Source of the DNA: Bdellovibrio sp.
GTDB lineage: Bacteria > Bdellovibrionota > Bdellovibrionia > Bdellovibrionales > Bdellovibrionaceae
DNA length: 8,290 nt
Assembly: GCA_019104905.1 (NCBI GenBank)
Contig: JAHRXB010000106.1
Coordinates: forward strand, 1 to 8,290
Direction: 5' to 3'
A program made the position numbers and the translations under genes. This document shows positions 1-6,965 of the stretch, piece after piece. The first letter of the stretch is position 1, and the number at the start of each line of letters is the position of its first letter. The notes under the pieces are model-generated. The model had not been told where the DNA came from. It did no database searches and saw nothing but the letters and a program-made list of their open reading frames with translations.

Positions 1-1200
1 TACTATCAATGTGCTCTGCAGTCTGAAAACTTGAAGTGCTTTAACTGGGCTTCAGCCTCAGGGGCGGCGATAAATCTTATCAACCAAAGCGCCTATCTTG
101 GGGCCACCCCCGCATTATTCTCCGCACGCTTCTTCTATGACCTCGTTCCGTATCAAGGATTCGCGGTTCAATCGGGAGTTTCCCATAGCTGCGCGATCTT
201 AAGCGGAAAGATCTATTGTTGGGGGGATAATACGTCGGGGCAATTAGGACAAGGCGATACCACGGCGAGAACTTCTGCAGTCGAAATCACATCTTTAAAA
301 GGAGCCGTGGATCTTGCGGTTGGCGCTTACCATACCTGTGCCCTTGCGAACTCCAAAGTTTATTGTTGGGGTGGAAATAACAAAGGCCAGTTGGGATTGG
401 GAAGTTCAGACTCTTCGCCTCACACGACGCCGGTTGAAGTCACGACGTTGGCAGGTTCTCGATTTATCCGCGCCGGGGACTACCACACTTGCGCCAAAGA
501 CGCGAGTGACGCTATCAAGTGTTGGGGTGACAACACCAACGGTCAATTGGGTCTTGGTGATAACACTCAAAGAAATCAACCCGTCGCTGTTGGTAAGAGC
601 TTCTTTGATTTGAAGTTAGGTAAGAACTTTACTTGCGGTATAGATGACTTCTATCAAGTATACTGCTGGGGAGATAACAGCAAAGGCCAGATGGGCGATG
701 GCACGACCGCTCTTGAATATAAAACTCCGAACCTAGCTTTAGGATTAAGCAATGCCGTGGATCTAGTGGCAGGCTCTGAACACGCCTGCATGACTAAGAA
801 TGACGGAACTGTCTTGTGTTGGGGAGCCAATGCCTACAGCCAGCTCGGAGACGGAACGACGGCCAATAGAAATACCGCCGTCACCGTCAGTGGACTTTCA
901 GGAGCTATTGGATTGTCGGCGGGACAAGAGCACACTTGCGCACTGAAGGCCACTGGACAAGCCCAATGCTGGGGAGACAACTATTACGGTCAATTAGCTA
1001 TTGGTCCTTCGGGAACTCAAACCGCACCGCAAACAATCCCACTGGTCAATGACTTCGTAGGACTGGGCGCTGGCAGACAACATACCTGCGGTATTAGAGC
1101 TGGTGGATTCATCGGTTGCTCAGGTGACAATTCTTCGGGCCAACTCGGAATCGGAAGTATGGAAAGTCGCTCGACCATTGATTATGTCCAAGGACTTTAA
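1..1200 (+). CDS. RCC1-repeat (beta-propeller) protein, 5' end outside window
   Basis: The frame is open from base 1 and already encodes a repeat-like stretch (CALQSENLKCFNWAS) before the first possible start, a TTG at 31, so the true start lies upstream and this is a C-terminal part. One degenerate repeat is followed by seven clear RCC1-type repeats of about 50 residues, each with the core HxCA...CWGDNxxGQLGxG, then a Pro/Val-containing strand. RCC1 repeats form the blades of a seven-bladed beta-propeller, usually a protein-binding surface; bacterial versions are often secreted or surface-bound. Every full repeat carries two cysteines 9-11 residues apart, one after the HxC/HT motif and one in CWG, which would suit an oxidising, extracytoplasmic location. 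The last repeat has CSGDN instead of CWGDN and ends ten or so residues after its GQLGIG, as expected at the closing blade. No enzyme domain is visible, and signal peptide or anchoring cannot be judged. A hairpin terminator follows the stop at once, so it is the last gene of its transcript. Confidence 0.9.
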   Translation, partial: YYQCALQSENLKCFNWASASGAAINLINQSAYLGATPALFSARFFYDLVPYQGFAVQSGVSHSCAILSGKIYCWGDNTSGQLGQGDTTARTSAVEITSLKGAVDLAVGAYHTCALANSKVYCWGGNNKGQLGLGSSDSSPHTTPVEVTTLAGSRFIRAGDYHTCAKDASDAIKCWGDNTNGQLGLGDNTQRNQPVAVGKSFFDLKLGKNFTCGIDDFYQVYCWGDNSKGQMGDGTTALEYKTPNLALGLSNAVDLVAGSEHACMTKNDGTVLCWGANAYSQLGDGTTANRNTAVTVSGLSGAIGLSAGQEHTCALKATGQAQCWGDNYYGQLAIGPSGTQTAPQTIPLVNDFVGLGAGRQHTCGIRAGGFIGCSGDNSSGQLGIGSMESRSTIDYVQGL

Positions 1201-1202
1201 TC

Positions 1203-1241
1203 TTAAGGCCGCCTTGTTGGGCGGTCTTAACTCGTATTTTT
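1203..1241 (+). terminator. Rho-independent-type terminator after the RCC1-repeat gene
   Basis: An 11-bp stem (arms 1203-1213 and 1220-1230, one G-T wobble) closes a 6-base loop. It is followed by CTCGTA and a run of five T at 1237-1241. It starts two bases after the stop codon at 1198-1200. The T run is displaced by a few bases, so strength is uncertain, but position and stem quality make it the likely transcript end. Confidence 0.75.
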
Positions 1242-1360
1242 GAAAATGGAGTAAGATCTCCTAGCGAGGGTGCTTTGCGTTGTTGGTGGGAGTGATGAGG
1301 GTATGGTGAATCTACAGCTGTTCTTGTTGTGCGATGCTATGTCCTTCCTGTGAGGCCTTT

Positions 1361-1399
1361 CTGCTGGCCGTCGTGGCCAGCAGAGTGGAGATTTTTTTT
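1361..1399 (+). terminator. Possible terminator: perfect 9-bp hairpin followed by T8
   Basis: Arms at 1361-1369 (CTGCTGGCC) and 1375-1383 (GGCCAGCAG) pair perfectly around a 5-base loop. Eight T lie at 1392-1399. The 8-base gap between stem and T run is longer than in a classic intrinsic terminator, so activity is uncertain. No gene ends just upstream: the RCC1 gene already has its own terminator 120 bases earlier. It might therefore end an unannotated small RNA, act as a back-up terminator, or be a palindromic repeat element. Confidence 0.4.
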
Positions 1400-1719
1400 G
1401 GAGCATCCACGCACACAAATATACAAAGTGACGTGAAGCGATTTTTTGAAGTGTTTGCAGTTATGAATAATATAGCGGTGTTGCGTAAATATAATTGTAA
1501 TGAAGATTTCTCTTGCGGGTGTTTTGCGTTTCTCAAATTTAACCGAGGTTGAAAGATTATCGCGAAGCCTCGGAGGTTCTCTTTGGGCACATTTAAATCG
1601 CTTTACGCCACGATTAAGCTCCTTTAAGAGCAAGGTCGGCACCTATTTCCAGTACCTTGCGTTTCTAGAAAAACCTCCAAAAGCACTCTTAAAATATCGT
1701 GTTATAACTCCTTTCAAGC

Positions 1720-1726
1720 AAAGGAG
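1720..1726 (+). promoter_or_regulatory. Ribosome binding site of the HNH gene
   Basis: AAAGGAG lies six to seven bases before the ATG at 1733. This is an ideal Shine-Dalgarno placement and it fixes the start of the endonuclease gene at that ATG. Upstream there are AT-rich -10 candidates (TAAAAT at 1690-1695), but none has a well-spaced -35 box. Confidence 0.75.
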
Positions 1727-1732
1727 AGCACG

Positions 1733-2668
1733 ATGGACTTCACACAAATTTCTAATAGTGAATTGATCTTCAGAATGGAAAAACTGGTGCGGACCGAAAG
1801 AAAAATCACCCACTTGGTTTTGCTTCACATCGCAGAAATAGAAGATCGCAAACTTTTCGCTGAAATGGGCTATGATGGCATGTATGCCTATTTAACTCGA
1901 GGGTTGGGGTATTCTGAAGGCAGTGCTTATCGTCGTTTGCAGTCGGCTCGGCTTTTGACACAAGTTCCCTCTGTGGCGCAAAAGATCGAAGAGGGGTGTT
2001 TAAATCTTACCCAATTAACCCAAGTGCAGAAGTGTCTAAAGGAAAGCGCGAAAACGGGCGAAGAAATTTCTACTGAACGAACTCTGGAAGTTTTGAGCAA
2101 ATTAGAAAACAAAAGCTCCTGGGAAACGCAAAAGACCTTGGCTCTTGAAATGGATTTGCCGGTGGTGGTTCATGAAAAGATCCAGCCTCAAAAGGATGAC
2201 TCTGTTCGGCTGGAGATCACTCTTACTCAGGATCAATTTGCAGAACTAGAAACCGCAAAAAGTCTTTTGTCTCATATTTGCCCAGATGGAAGTTGGTCTG
2301 AGGTGATTACGACGTTGGCAAAGAAATTCAATCATAAGAAAGTCTCAATCCCCCAGAACTCGACTCGCTCCGCCATCGCTAGGGGGGTATTAGTTGGCCC
2401 TCAATCCAGCAGAAACAAAACGCCCCGCAAATATATTTCCATTCACTATAAACGTCTTCTGTTGAATAAAGCTCGGCATCATTGCGAATACCAAAACCCA
2501 CAAACAGGGCAACGATGTACCTCGCAATACCAGCTTGAAGTCGACCACCGACAGCCCTTGGCCCTTGGGGGGAACAACGAACTTTCCAATCTCCGAATAT
2601 TATGTCGGACTCATAATGTCCTTGTAGCAAAACACGCGGGGCTCAAACAAAAAAACCGGTCACGATGA
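1733..2668 (+). CDS. Stand-alone HNH endonuclease with DUF222-like N-terminal region
   Basis: A 311-residue protein. The N-terminal half (about 1-130) is helical and matches, from memory, the conserved start of a bacterial HNH family: ERKITHLVLLHIAEIEDRK (22-40), then a GY...YLTRGLGYSEGSAYRRLQSARLL block (46-75), and KIEEGCLNLTQL (84-95), likely DNA-binding or regulatory. A variable linker follows (about 140-230). The nuclease domain is at 232-303: Cys251 and Cys262 (probable structural zinc ligands with Cys291), DH at 271-272 in DHRQPLALGG, and NLRILCRTHN at 286-295, which gives the H-N-H metal site. The catalytic residues look intact. It should cut DNA with a divalent metal in the cytoplasm; target and biological role are unknown. 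It has a good ribosome binding site and is monocistronic, converging on the minus-strand operon. Such genes are often multi-copy and scattered, so selfish or defence roles are both possible. Its stop codon lies inside a hairpin. Confidence 0.88.
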   Translation: MDFTQISNSELIFRMEKLVRTERKITHLVLLHIAEIEDRKLFAEMGYDGMYAYLTRGLGYSEGSAYRRLQSARLLTQVPSVAQKIEEGCLNLTQLTQVQKCLKESAKTGEEISTERTLEVLSKLENKSSWETQKTLALEMDLPVVVHEKIQPQKDDSVRLEITLTQDQFAELETAKSLLSHICPDGSWSEVITTLAKKFNHKKVSIPQNSTRSAIARGVLVGPQSSRNKTPRKYISIHYKRLLLNKARHHCEYQNPQTGQRCTSQYQLEVDHRQPLALGGNNELSNLRILCRTHNVLVAKHAGLKQKNRSR

Positions 2669-2675
2669 CCGGTTT
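2646..2675 (-). terminator. Intrinsic terminator for the minus-strand operon, inside the 3' end of the HNH gene
   Basis: A perfect 10-bp stem (AAACCGGTCA at 2653-2662 with TGACCGGTTT at 2666-2675) closes a 3-base loop. Read on the minus strand, the stem is followed by an uninterrupted run of T, then G, then T again (complement of 2646-2655), a textbook intrinsic terminator. On the plus strand only three T followed by CCCC come after the stem, so it works better for the minus strand. It lies about 150 bases past the stop of the C45-type gene and overlaps the last codons and stop (2666-2668) of the HNH gene. Confidence 0.75.
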
Positions 2676-2682
2676 CCCCAAG

Positions 2683-2709
2683 GTCATGGAAGCGGGTTGC
2701 TCCCATGAC
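2683..2709. repeat. Second hairpin in the convergent gap
   Basis: GTCATGG (2683-2689) pairs with CCATGAC (2703-2709). Inside, AGC (2691-2693) pairs with GCT (2699-2701) across a single mismatch, leaving a 5-base loop. There is no T run on either side, so it is an RNA structure in the shared 3' untranslated region rather than a clear terminator. Its function is not known. Confidence 0.45.
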
Positions 2710-2729
2710 AGGATGTCTTCCTGTATTTT
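2708..2729 (+). terminator. Weak candidate terminator for the HNH gene
   Basis: ACAGGA (2708-2713) pairs with TCCTGT (2719-2724) around a 5-base loop and is followed directly by ATTTT. The short stem makes it weak, but it is the only plus-strand hairpin after the HNH stop with T residues right behind it. It shares two bases with the preceding hairpin, so the two cannot fully form together. Confidence 0.35.
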
Positions 2730-2827
2730 CCGACACTAACTTCAGAAACCAGATCCCTGTCTTGTACTTGGATACTGCCTAGAGAAGCATGCACAACCAG
2801 TTTGTAGCGTGATAAGTGGGTTATAAA

Positions 2828-4807
2828 TCATTCCACAGTTCCTAAACGAATGTCGGCATCAAGTACGATGTAAAGCTGTGCACTTTCTCCCAGACTCCAT
2901 TCTAGATCGTAAAGTTCACTTTGAGTGGGGTATTGTTGAATCAAACTCTTTAGATTTTGTTGAGCGGTGATTTGGGTCAACCCCTGAAGTGATCTGTTCT
3001 GTCGGGCTTGTGGTTTTAAAGTTTCAGCACGGAATTTCCAAAGCTGGATCTGAAAGTTTTCATAAGGGTGAAGTTTGTTGTTTAGCGTGGAGCTTATTTC
3101 GTCAAACTTTGCTTGGGCTTCGAGTAAATCCGTGTAAGCGGTATCGCGTTGTCCTTGCATAATGGCCTTGGCGGCGCGGTAGACTTTGATACGGGCCCAC
3201 ATAAAGTGATATGGAAATTCATACACCTGATCTTCAGAAGCTTTTTGAATAGCATTTTCAAGAAGTCCCAAAGTGCGATCTATCCCAGAAAGACTTTGGT
3301 GATCTTCTTCGTTGGATAGATAGGCTTTGACATAGAAATTCATCGAGTCATACCAGTTTTGCTTTGTTAGATCCTCCTGGGCCTTTGTGACGCCGACGAT
3401 TTTCACGCCTTGAATTGGATCAAGTCTAAAGCCGACAAAATGGGATCTGTTTGTAGGATATGTTTCAGCCACACTCATCCACCACTCTTGACGGGCCGGA
3501 ACCATCACGTGAGTTGCCGCTGTATAAACCTTTGTTGTTGTCCGACCGAAACTGCGAGGACCCACTAATTCGTCGTAATGCCCAGAAAGACGATCGATCA
3601 CCCATTGACTGTCAAGGCGTCCCCAGTCCTCTTGCATGGTTCGAGTTACATGTTTTAGCCGCGCACGAGTTTCCAATGTTTTATTAAGGCTGTATTCATA
3701 CCCCTCCCGACTTGTTGCTGAAGCAATAAAATGATTACTTTGTCCCATGAATTTATTCTGAGTACGACGAGCGACAACGACGGTGTCGCCGCTGAGTTCG
3801 ATAGAAGCCGATTCGTCAGTCTTGGAATCCGAAATGAAGAAGGTCCAAGCGCCAAAACCTTTGCGAGTCTGTATTATCTGAATCGCTTCATCCAAACTGC
3901 GGGCATTCATAATCACTGAATGAAGAAGGTAAGGAGCAATATCGGAACTTCCCTCGGGGTAGGCGATTTTTGCTCCCTCCGTTTGAAGTTCATGAAGACT
4001 GACGGTAAGTCCGTGGTTGTTAAAACCACTGATGCCACCGGCGTAGTGAAGACCGGCAGAGCCTAGTCCCACGGAAGTGATTCCATTTTTTTGTCGGTTG
4101 ATCACAACAACCTGATTGGGTTCATAGAAACCCAAAAGACCGGTATCGAAGTTTCTTCCGTGGATAAGGGCCCCATCCCTGGAGCTTGACGCCGACGCAC
4201 TGATCCCTGTGCAACCCATTTTAATTGAACGTAAACTTTGCGCGAGCTTCTTAAAAGGTTTGAATAAGGTATTTCCAACAAAGTAGGGCGCGCAAGAAGC
4301 AAAGATCTTCATTTTACCTTTGCGTGAATTCTCACTCATCTGTCTTTGCATGGAGTCCGTGAAAATTGAGAACTCGACCATGTAGTTGGATTCTTCAAAC
4401 GAAGACCATTCTGTGGAGCTTCCCGCGTCTTTAAGGCCTGCATAGAGATTTTTGAGACCTGTTTTGAACTCGTCAGAGACACTCTGGCGATAGTTGTTAA
4501 TGACACACTTTTTGATCAGTGAGATCTGCTGGCGATCTTTGTCTGATAGTTCTGAGAAAGCTCTTTCAGTGCGAACTTGGACACCCTTGAGGACACCATG
4601 TTCAATTTCGTTGCGAAGAAAGAATCCATGATAGTAGGCCGTTTCTGAAAACCCACCTGCAAGGTCCAGAACGTGAACGGCCTTGCTGGTTCCCGGGGCC
4701 TGACAGATAAAGTGCTTCTGGTCACGCAGTTCATTCTTCAGAATGCAGTTTGCCCAGGAAAATGCAGGCAGCAAAAGGATGAGTGAAAGCGAAAGGAAAT
4801 GTTTCAT
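2828..4807 (-). CDS. Secreted C45-type Ntn hydrolase / acyltransferase with long C-terminal extension
   Basis: A 659-residue protein. Residues 1-19 (MKHFLSLSLILLLPAFSWA) form a signal peptide with type I cleavage before Asn20; the following Cys21 lacks a lipobox. The catalytic region resembles the C45 family (acyl-CoA:6-aminopenicillanate acyltransferase-like): an early YYHGFFLRNEIEHG block (58-71), Gly198-Cys199 as probable autocleavage site and N-terminal nucleophile, GRNFD at 217-221, GGISGFNNHGLTVSLHEL at 257-274, and a QSNH motif at 356-359. Family members hydrolyse or transfer acyl groups on amide bonds. Residues from about 475 to the end are helical and may be TPR-like, with no motif I can name; the total is well above the usual 350-400 residues. 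Location should be periplasmic or extracellular. It is the third gene of the operon: its ATG overlaps the exporter stop by four bases, with GGAG five bases upstream. Exact substrate is unknown. Confidence 0.83.
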   Translation of the reverse strand: MKHFLSLSLILLLPAFSWANCILKNELRDQKHFICQAPGTSKAVHVLDLAGGFSETAYYHGFFLRNEIEHGVLKGVQVRTERAFSELSDKDRQQISLIKKCVINNYRQSVSDEFKTGLKNLYAGLKDAGSSTEWSSFEESNYMVEFSIFTDSMQRQMSENSRKGKMKIFASCAPYFVGNTLFKPFKKLAQSLRSIKMGCTGISASASSSRDGALIHGRNFDTGLLGFYEPNQVVVINRQKNGITSVGLGSAGLHYAGGISGFNNHGLTVSLHELQTEGAKIAYPEGSSDIAPYLLHSVIMNARSLDEAIQIIQTRKGFGAWTFFISDSKTDESASIELSGDTVVVARRTQNKFMGQSNHFIASATSREGYEYSLNKTLETRARLKHVTRTMQEDWGRLDSQWVIDRLSGHYDELVGPRSFGRTTTKVYTAATHVMVPARQEWWMSVAETYPTNRSHFVGFRLDPIQGVKIVGVTKAQEDLTKQNWYDSMNFYVKAYLSNEEDHQSLSGIDRTLGLLENAIQKASEDQVYEFPYHFMWARIKVYRAAKAIMQGQRDTAYTDLLEAQAKFDEISSTLNNKLHPYENFQIQLWKFRAETLKPQARQNRSLQGLTQITAQQNLKSLIQQYPTQSELYDLEWSLGESAQLYIVLDADIRLGTVE

Positions 4808-5385
4808 AATATCTCCAAAGACAAATAGATCGAAAAAGTTAAAAAGCCAAAAGCAGCGACCACTTCCATTTTTCTCAATAATGTTCGTAGTGAACTTTGA
4901 AAAAAGTGAAGCCCATAGAGCAAAGAGAAAAAGCCTAAAAGAAATCCAATAAAATAAGCCAGGGCACCGCTATAGATTGCGATCTTGCCGTCCGCGCCAA
5001 GATTTGCAAAAAGTCCTGCATAAATGAATACAAGGTGAAAATTGGCTAATGTCAGAAGAAAACTTTTCTTAAAGCTGGGAGAAGAAAAAGATTCCAGGAA
5101 AGTCTCTGGCAGTTTTTGTTTGGGCAAAAGAATTCTTATTGAATAGATCATCAGACACAAAACAGTGAGACTGGTTAAAGAGATCCTGAGCCAAGGCATT
5201 TGCAAGAGGGCGCTTTGCAAAAGAATCAGCGCCAGGCCAATGTAAACGAGATCGCCAGCCAGGAATCCTGCGATGGACGCCCATGGCCATGTTCTTTTGG
5301 AAATTAAGGTCCGAATAATATTGAAACTGGCTGGACCTAAAGCAAATGCAGAAAGTCCGCCAACAAGAAGAAGACCGAGGATCAT
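4804..5385 (-). CDS. LysE/RhtB-family exporter
   Basis: A 193-residue, very hydrophobic inner-membrane protein with about six membrane segments (roughly 1-22, 37-58, 67-87, 107-127, 137-160, 174-193). The N-terminus LSAFALGPASFNIIRTLISK (11-30) followed by GFLAGDLVYIGLAL (40-53) matches the signature of LysE/RhtB translocators, which export amino acids and related compounds by proton exchange. The usual Asn-Pro of the fourth segment is Asn115-Phe here (LTLANFHLVF), and the protein is slightly shorter than the common 200-210 residues, so this is a divergent member. It is the middle gene of the operon: the ATG overlaps the stop of the GH3-like gene by four bases (ATGA), AAGGAGA lies nine bases upstream, and its own stop overlaps the next start. 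Context suggests it carries the product of the GH3-like enzyme rather than free lysine; that is inference. Confidence 0.85.
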   Translation of the reverse strand: MILGLLLVGGLSAFALGPASFNIIRTLISKRTWPWASIAGFLAGDLVYIGLALILLQSALLQMPWLRISLTSLTVLCLMIYSIRILLPKQKLPETFLESFSSPSFKKSFLLTLANFHLVFIYAGLFANLGADGKIAIYSGALAYFIGFLLGFFSLLYGLHFFQSSLRTLLRKMEVVAAFGFLTFSIYLSLEIL

Positions 5386-6902
5386 TGTAAAGTCTCTCCT
5401 TGTTCAATATGCTGGCGCATGAAAGTTATGTACTCTTCTGCCGTTTCAAATGTGGTTTTCATCTTGAATTGCCCACGGCTGCGGTTTTGTTCAAAATATT
5501 TTTGCAGATAGTCGGCGCTTTTAAGGCAGACCTGAGCGGGACCGAGGACGTCGATGTCGCGGCAATCTTTGTAGTCTCCATTGAGTCGTTGCATTTCCTT
5601 ATCCAGAGACTGGGCGAGGACCTCCGTGTTGATTTCAGAATGAGCAGGAACAAAAAGGGTCCAAAGATAGGAAGCCTTTCCATTTTCTAAAACCGGCGAC
5701 AAGAAGAAGTGACGAAGATCGATATTGGTGGCATTTTTTGTCGCCAAGTAACAATCTAAGATCTGATCATCACTGACCTTTTCTGCGGCCAAATTCATGC
5801 CGGTGCTTTTGCGTCCCACGAATTCAAAGACCAGATCACCATGAACTTCTTCAAACGTGATCACATCTTTCATAGAATAATGAATCAGTCCGTTGGGGCA
5901 TCCAATATTAATATAATATGGAACTCCCATTTCGATTTCATGAAGACCGAGGTTTCGTTCGGCATTCTGAACAGGGGTTAGGGAGTAGAGGAGGTCGGGA
6001 TTGAGAATATATCGCTGACGACCGTTCTGGAATTTTTCATAGGGAAGACCAATGGCTCCTTCTGTGGCCGCGTAAACTCCATAATAGTTTAGCTCATGCC
6101 CAACAAGGCGATTGATTCGTTCTTGATATTGTTTTATGGGGGTGGCCGCATAGATAAAGACTTTGAGATTGGGCCAAATTTCGTTGATGTGCTTTTTTCC
6201 GGTTTTCTTTAGAACGGCTTCAAAGATGCTTATCAAATAGGTCGGAATTCCGCTGACAACTTGAATGTCTTCTTTGAGGGACTCAGAGATCAGCATCTCG
6301 ATTTTACGTTCCCAGTTGGAAATCGCCAGGACCTCCCGCGAAGGGAAGGTGTTTTTCGCAAGGGCTTTGGGAACGCGAGTGCTTAGAATTCCAGAGATAT
6401 AACCATACTTAATGTCATTTTGGGAATAAAGATAGGGATCTGATCCAAAGGTCAATCGTCCCACCTTGAGGAAGTTGATATCTGGCTCCAGTGTGCTCAA
6501 CTTACTTGCGATTCGTTTTTGCGATTTTAAGAACATACGAATCATTCTTTCGTTATAGGGAACGCGCTTACTGTCTTTTCCTGAAGTGCCAGAAGAAAGG
6601 CCGAAGTACTCGACATTGTCCTTAAATAGGATGTTTTTGTGCCCCGCTGCGATCATGTCCGTATAGGGCGCATAGTCGTCGTAACCATAGACGGGAACAT
6701 GAGTCACAAATTCTTCATAACTTTGGATGTGAGACAGGCGGAGGTCGCTATAGATACGGGTTCCAGTCAGGGATCTTTTAAGGCTTTTAAAATTATCTTC
6801 TTGTTTTTCCAGAAGATCTTGCCGTGTGACGCTCATATAGTTGGCGTAAGTTTTAAGGTATTTTTGACCAAGCCCCTGAACAACAGAATCCATCGTAAAC
6901 AT
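5382..6902 (-). CDS. GH3-like acyl-acid amido synthetase (ANL adenylating enzyme)
   Basis: A 506-residue cytoplasmic enzyme of the GH3 family, named after plant auxin-conjugating enzymes. Visible motifs in order: LSSGTSGKDSKRVPYN (102-117), the phosphate-binding loop; VSGIPTYLISIF (216-227); VYAATEG (276-282), the second ATP motif; SMKDVITF with Asp346, the ribose-binding position; and GRKSTGMNLAAEKVSDDQI (363-381), the hinge region. Near the C-terminus RGQFK (476-480) holds the probable catalytic lysine of the mobile lid. Known GH3 enzymes activate a carboxylic acid as acyl-AMP and then transfer it to an amino acid; bacterial members are poorly studied and the substrates here are unknown. 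The ATG at 6902 is preceded by AGGAGGT with five bases between, better than the inner ATG three codons later. It is the first gene of a three-gene operon with ATGA overlaps and diverges from a TetR-type regulator. Confidence 0.85.
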   Translation of the reverse strand: MFTMDSVVQGLGQKYLKTYANYMSVTRQDLLEKQEDNFKSLKRSLTGTRIYSDLRLSHIQSYEEFVTHVPVYGYDDYAPYTDMIAAGHKNILFKDNVEYFGLSSGTSGKDSKRVPYNERMIRMFLKSQKRIASKLSTLEPDINFLKVGRLTFGSDPYLYSQNDIKYGYISGILSTRVPKALAKNTFPSREVLAISNWERKIEMLISESLKEDIQVVSGIPTYLISIFEAVLKKTGKKHINEIWPNLKVFIYAATPIKQYQERINRLVGHELNYYGVYAATEGAIGLPYEKFQNGRQRYILNPDLLYSLTPVQNAERNLGLHEIEMGVPYYINIGCPNGLIHYSMKDVITFEEVHGDLVFEFVGRKSTGMNLAAEKVSDDQILDCYLATKNATNIDLRHFFLSPVLENGKASYLWTLFVPAHSEINTEVLAQSLDKEMQRLNGDYKDCRDIDVLGPAQVCLKSADYLQKYFEQNRSRGQFKMKTTFETAEEYITFMRQHIEQGETLQ

Positions 6903-6907
6903 AAAAG

Positions 6908-6914
6908 ACCTCCT
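6908..6914 (-). promoter_or_regulatory. Strong ribosome binding site of the GH3-like gene
   Basis: Read on the minus strand this is AGGAGGT, five bases before the ATG. It is near the ideal anti-16S complement, indicates efficient translation of the first operon gene, and settles the start at 6902. Confidence 0.85.
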
Positions 6915-6926
6915 CTTTGAGATAGG

Positions 6927-6965
6927 CCTAATTTATTTAGGTTTAGTCACTCTGTCGCCTAAACC
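6927..6965. promoter_or_regulatory. Candidate operator: nested CCTAA/TTAGG inverted repeats
   Basis: CCTAA (6927-6931) and TTAGG (6937-6941) form a palindrome with a 5-base centre. GGTTTAG (6940-6946) and CTAAACC (6959-6965) form a second inverted repeat with a 12-base centre, sharing two bases with the first. Together they give three copies of a CCTAAA-like half site across the predicted operon promoter. TetR-family proteins bind such palindromes as dimers, usually near their own divergent gene, so this is the best operator candidate for the neighbouring regulator. Binding is not demonstrated. Confidence 0.45.
6930..6958 (-). promoter_or_regulatory. Candidate promoter of the GH3-LysE-C45 operon
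   Basis: On the minus strand GCGACA (6953-6958) and TAAATT (6930-6935) are separated by 17 bases, each matching four of six positions of the sigma-70 consensus. The predicted transcript start is near 6923, giving a leader of about 20 bases that contains the AGGAGGT site. The -10 box lies within a palindrome and the -35 between arms of a second inverted repeat, as expected of a repressor-controlled promoter. Confidence 0.45.

Larger units (their letters stand above)
1242..1732. other. Intergenic region without a convincing gene
   Basis: About 490 bases separate the RCC1 terminator from the HNH gene. Open frames on both strands here are short, mutually overlapping, lack good ribosome binding sites and read as low-quality protein rich in Arg, Lys, Ser and Cys, so I do not call any. 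Contents that can be seen: a strong hairpin followed by T8 (1361-1399), an AT-rich tract around 1440-1500 with a perfect TATAAT at 1490-1495 but no good -35 partner, and an inverted pair CCGAGG (1543-1548) / CCTCGG (1568-1573). The last 70 bases should contain the HNH promoter. The region could hold a small RNA or a decayed gene; neither is proven. Confidence 0.5.

Noticed and set aside
31..33. TTG as start codon of the RCC1-repeat gene
   Set aside because: The frame is open upstream to base 1 and already encodes repeat-like protein, and no ribosome binding site precedes the TTG.
1337..1642. Minus-strand open frame of 101 codons in the intergenic gap
   Set aside because: Its composition is unlike a real protein, it has no ribosome binding site, and it overlaps equally poor frames on both strands.
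1500..1766. Plus-strand open frame of 88 codons running into the HNH gene
   Set aside because: It overlaps the well-supported HNH start, has a weak ribosome site and shows no recognisable protein pattern.
4745..4756. Lipoprotein signal on the C45-type protein (Cys21 close after the hydrophobic stretch)
   Set aside because: The residues before the Cys are Trp-Ala-Asn, which do not fit a lipobox; cleavage by signal peptidase I after Ala19 is more likely.
4743..4952. Plus-strand frame opposite the exporter/C45 junction
   Set aside because: It is antisense to two strongly supported coupled genes and is Lys/Ser-rich, as expected of a shadow frame.
6937..6946. TTAGGTTTAG as a telomere-like repeat
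   Set aside because: There are only one and a half units, and the sequence is better explained as part of the inverted repeats at the promoter.
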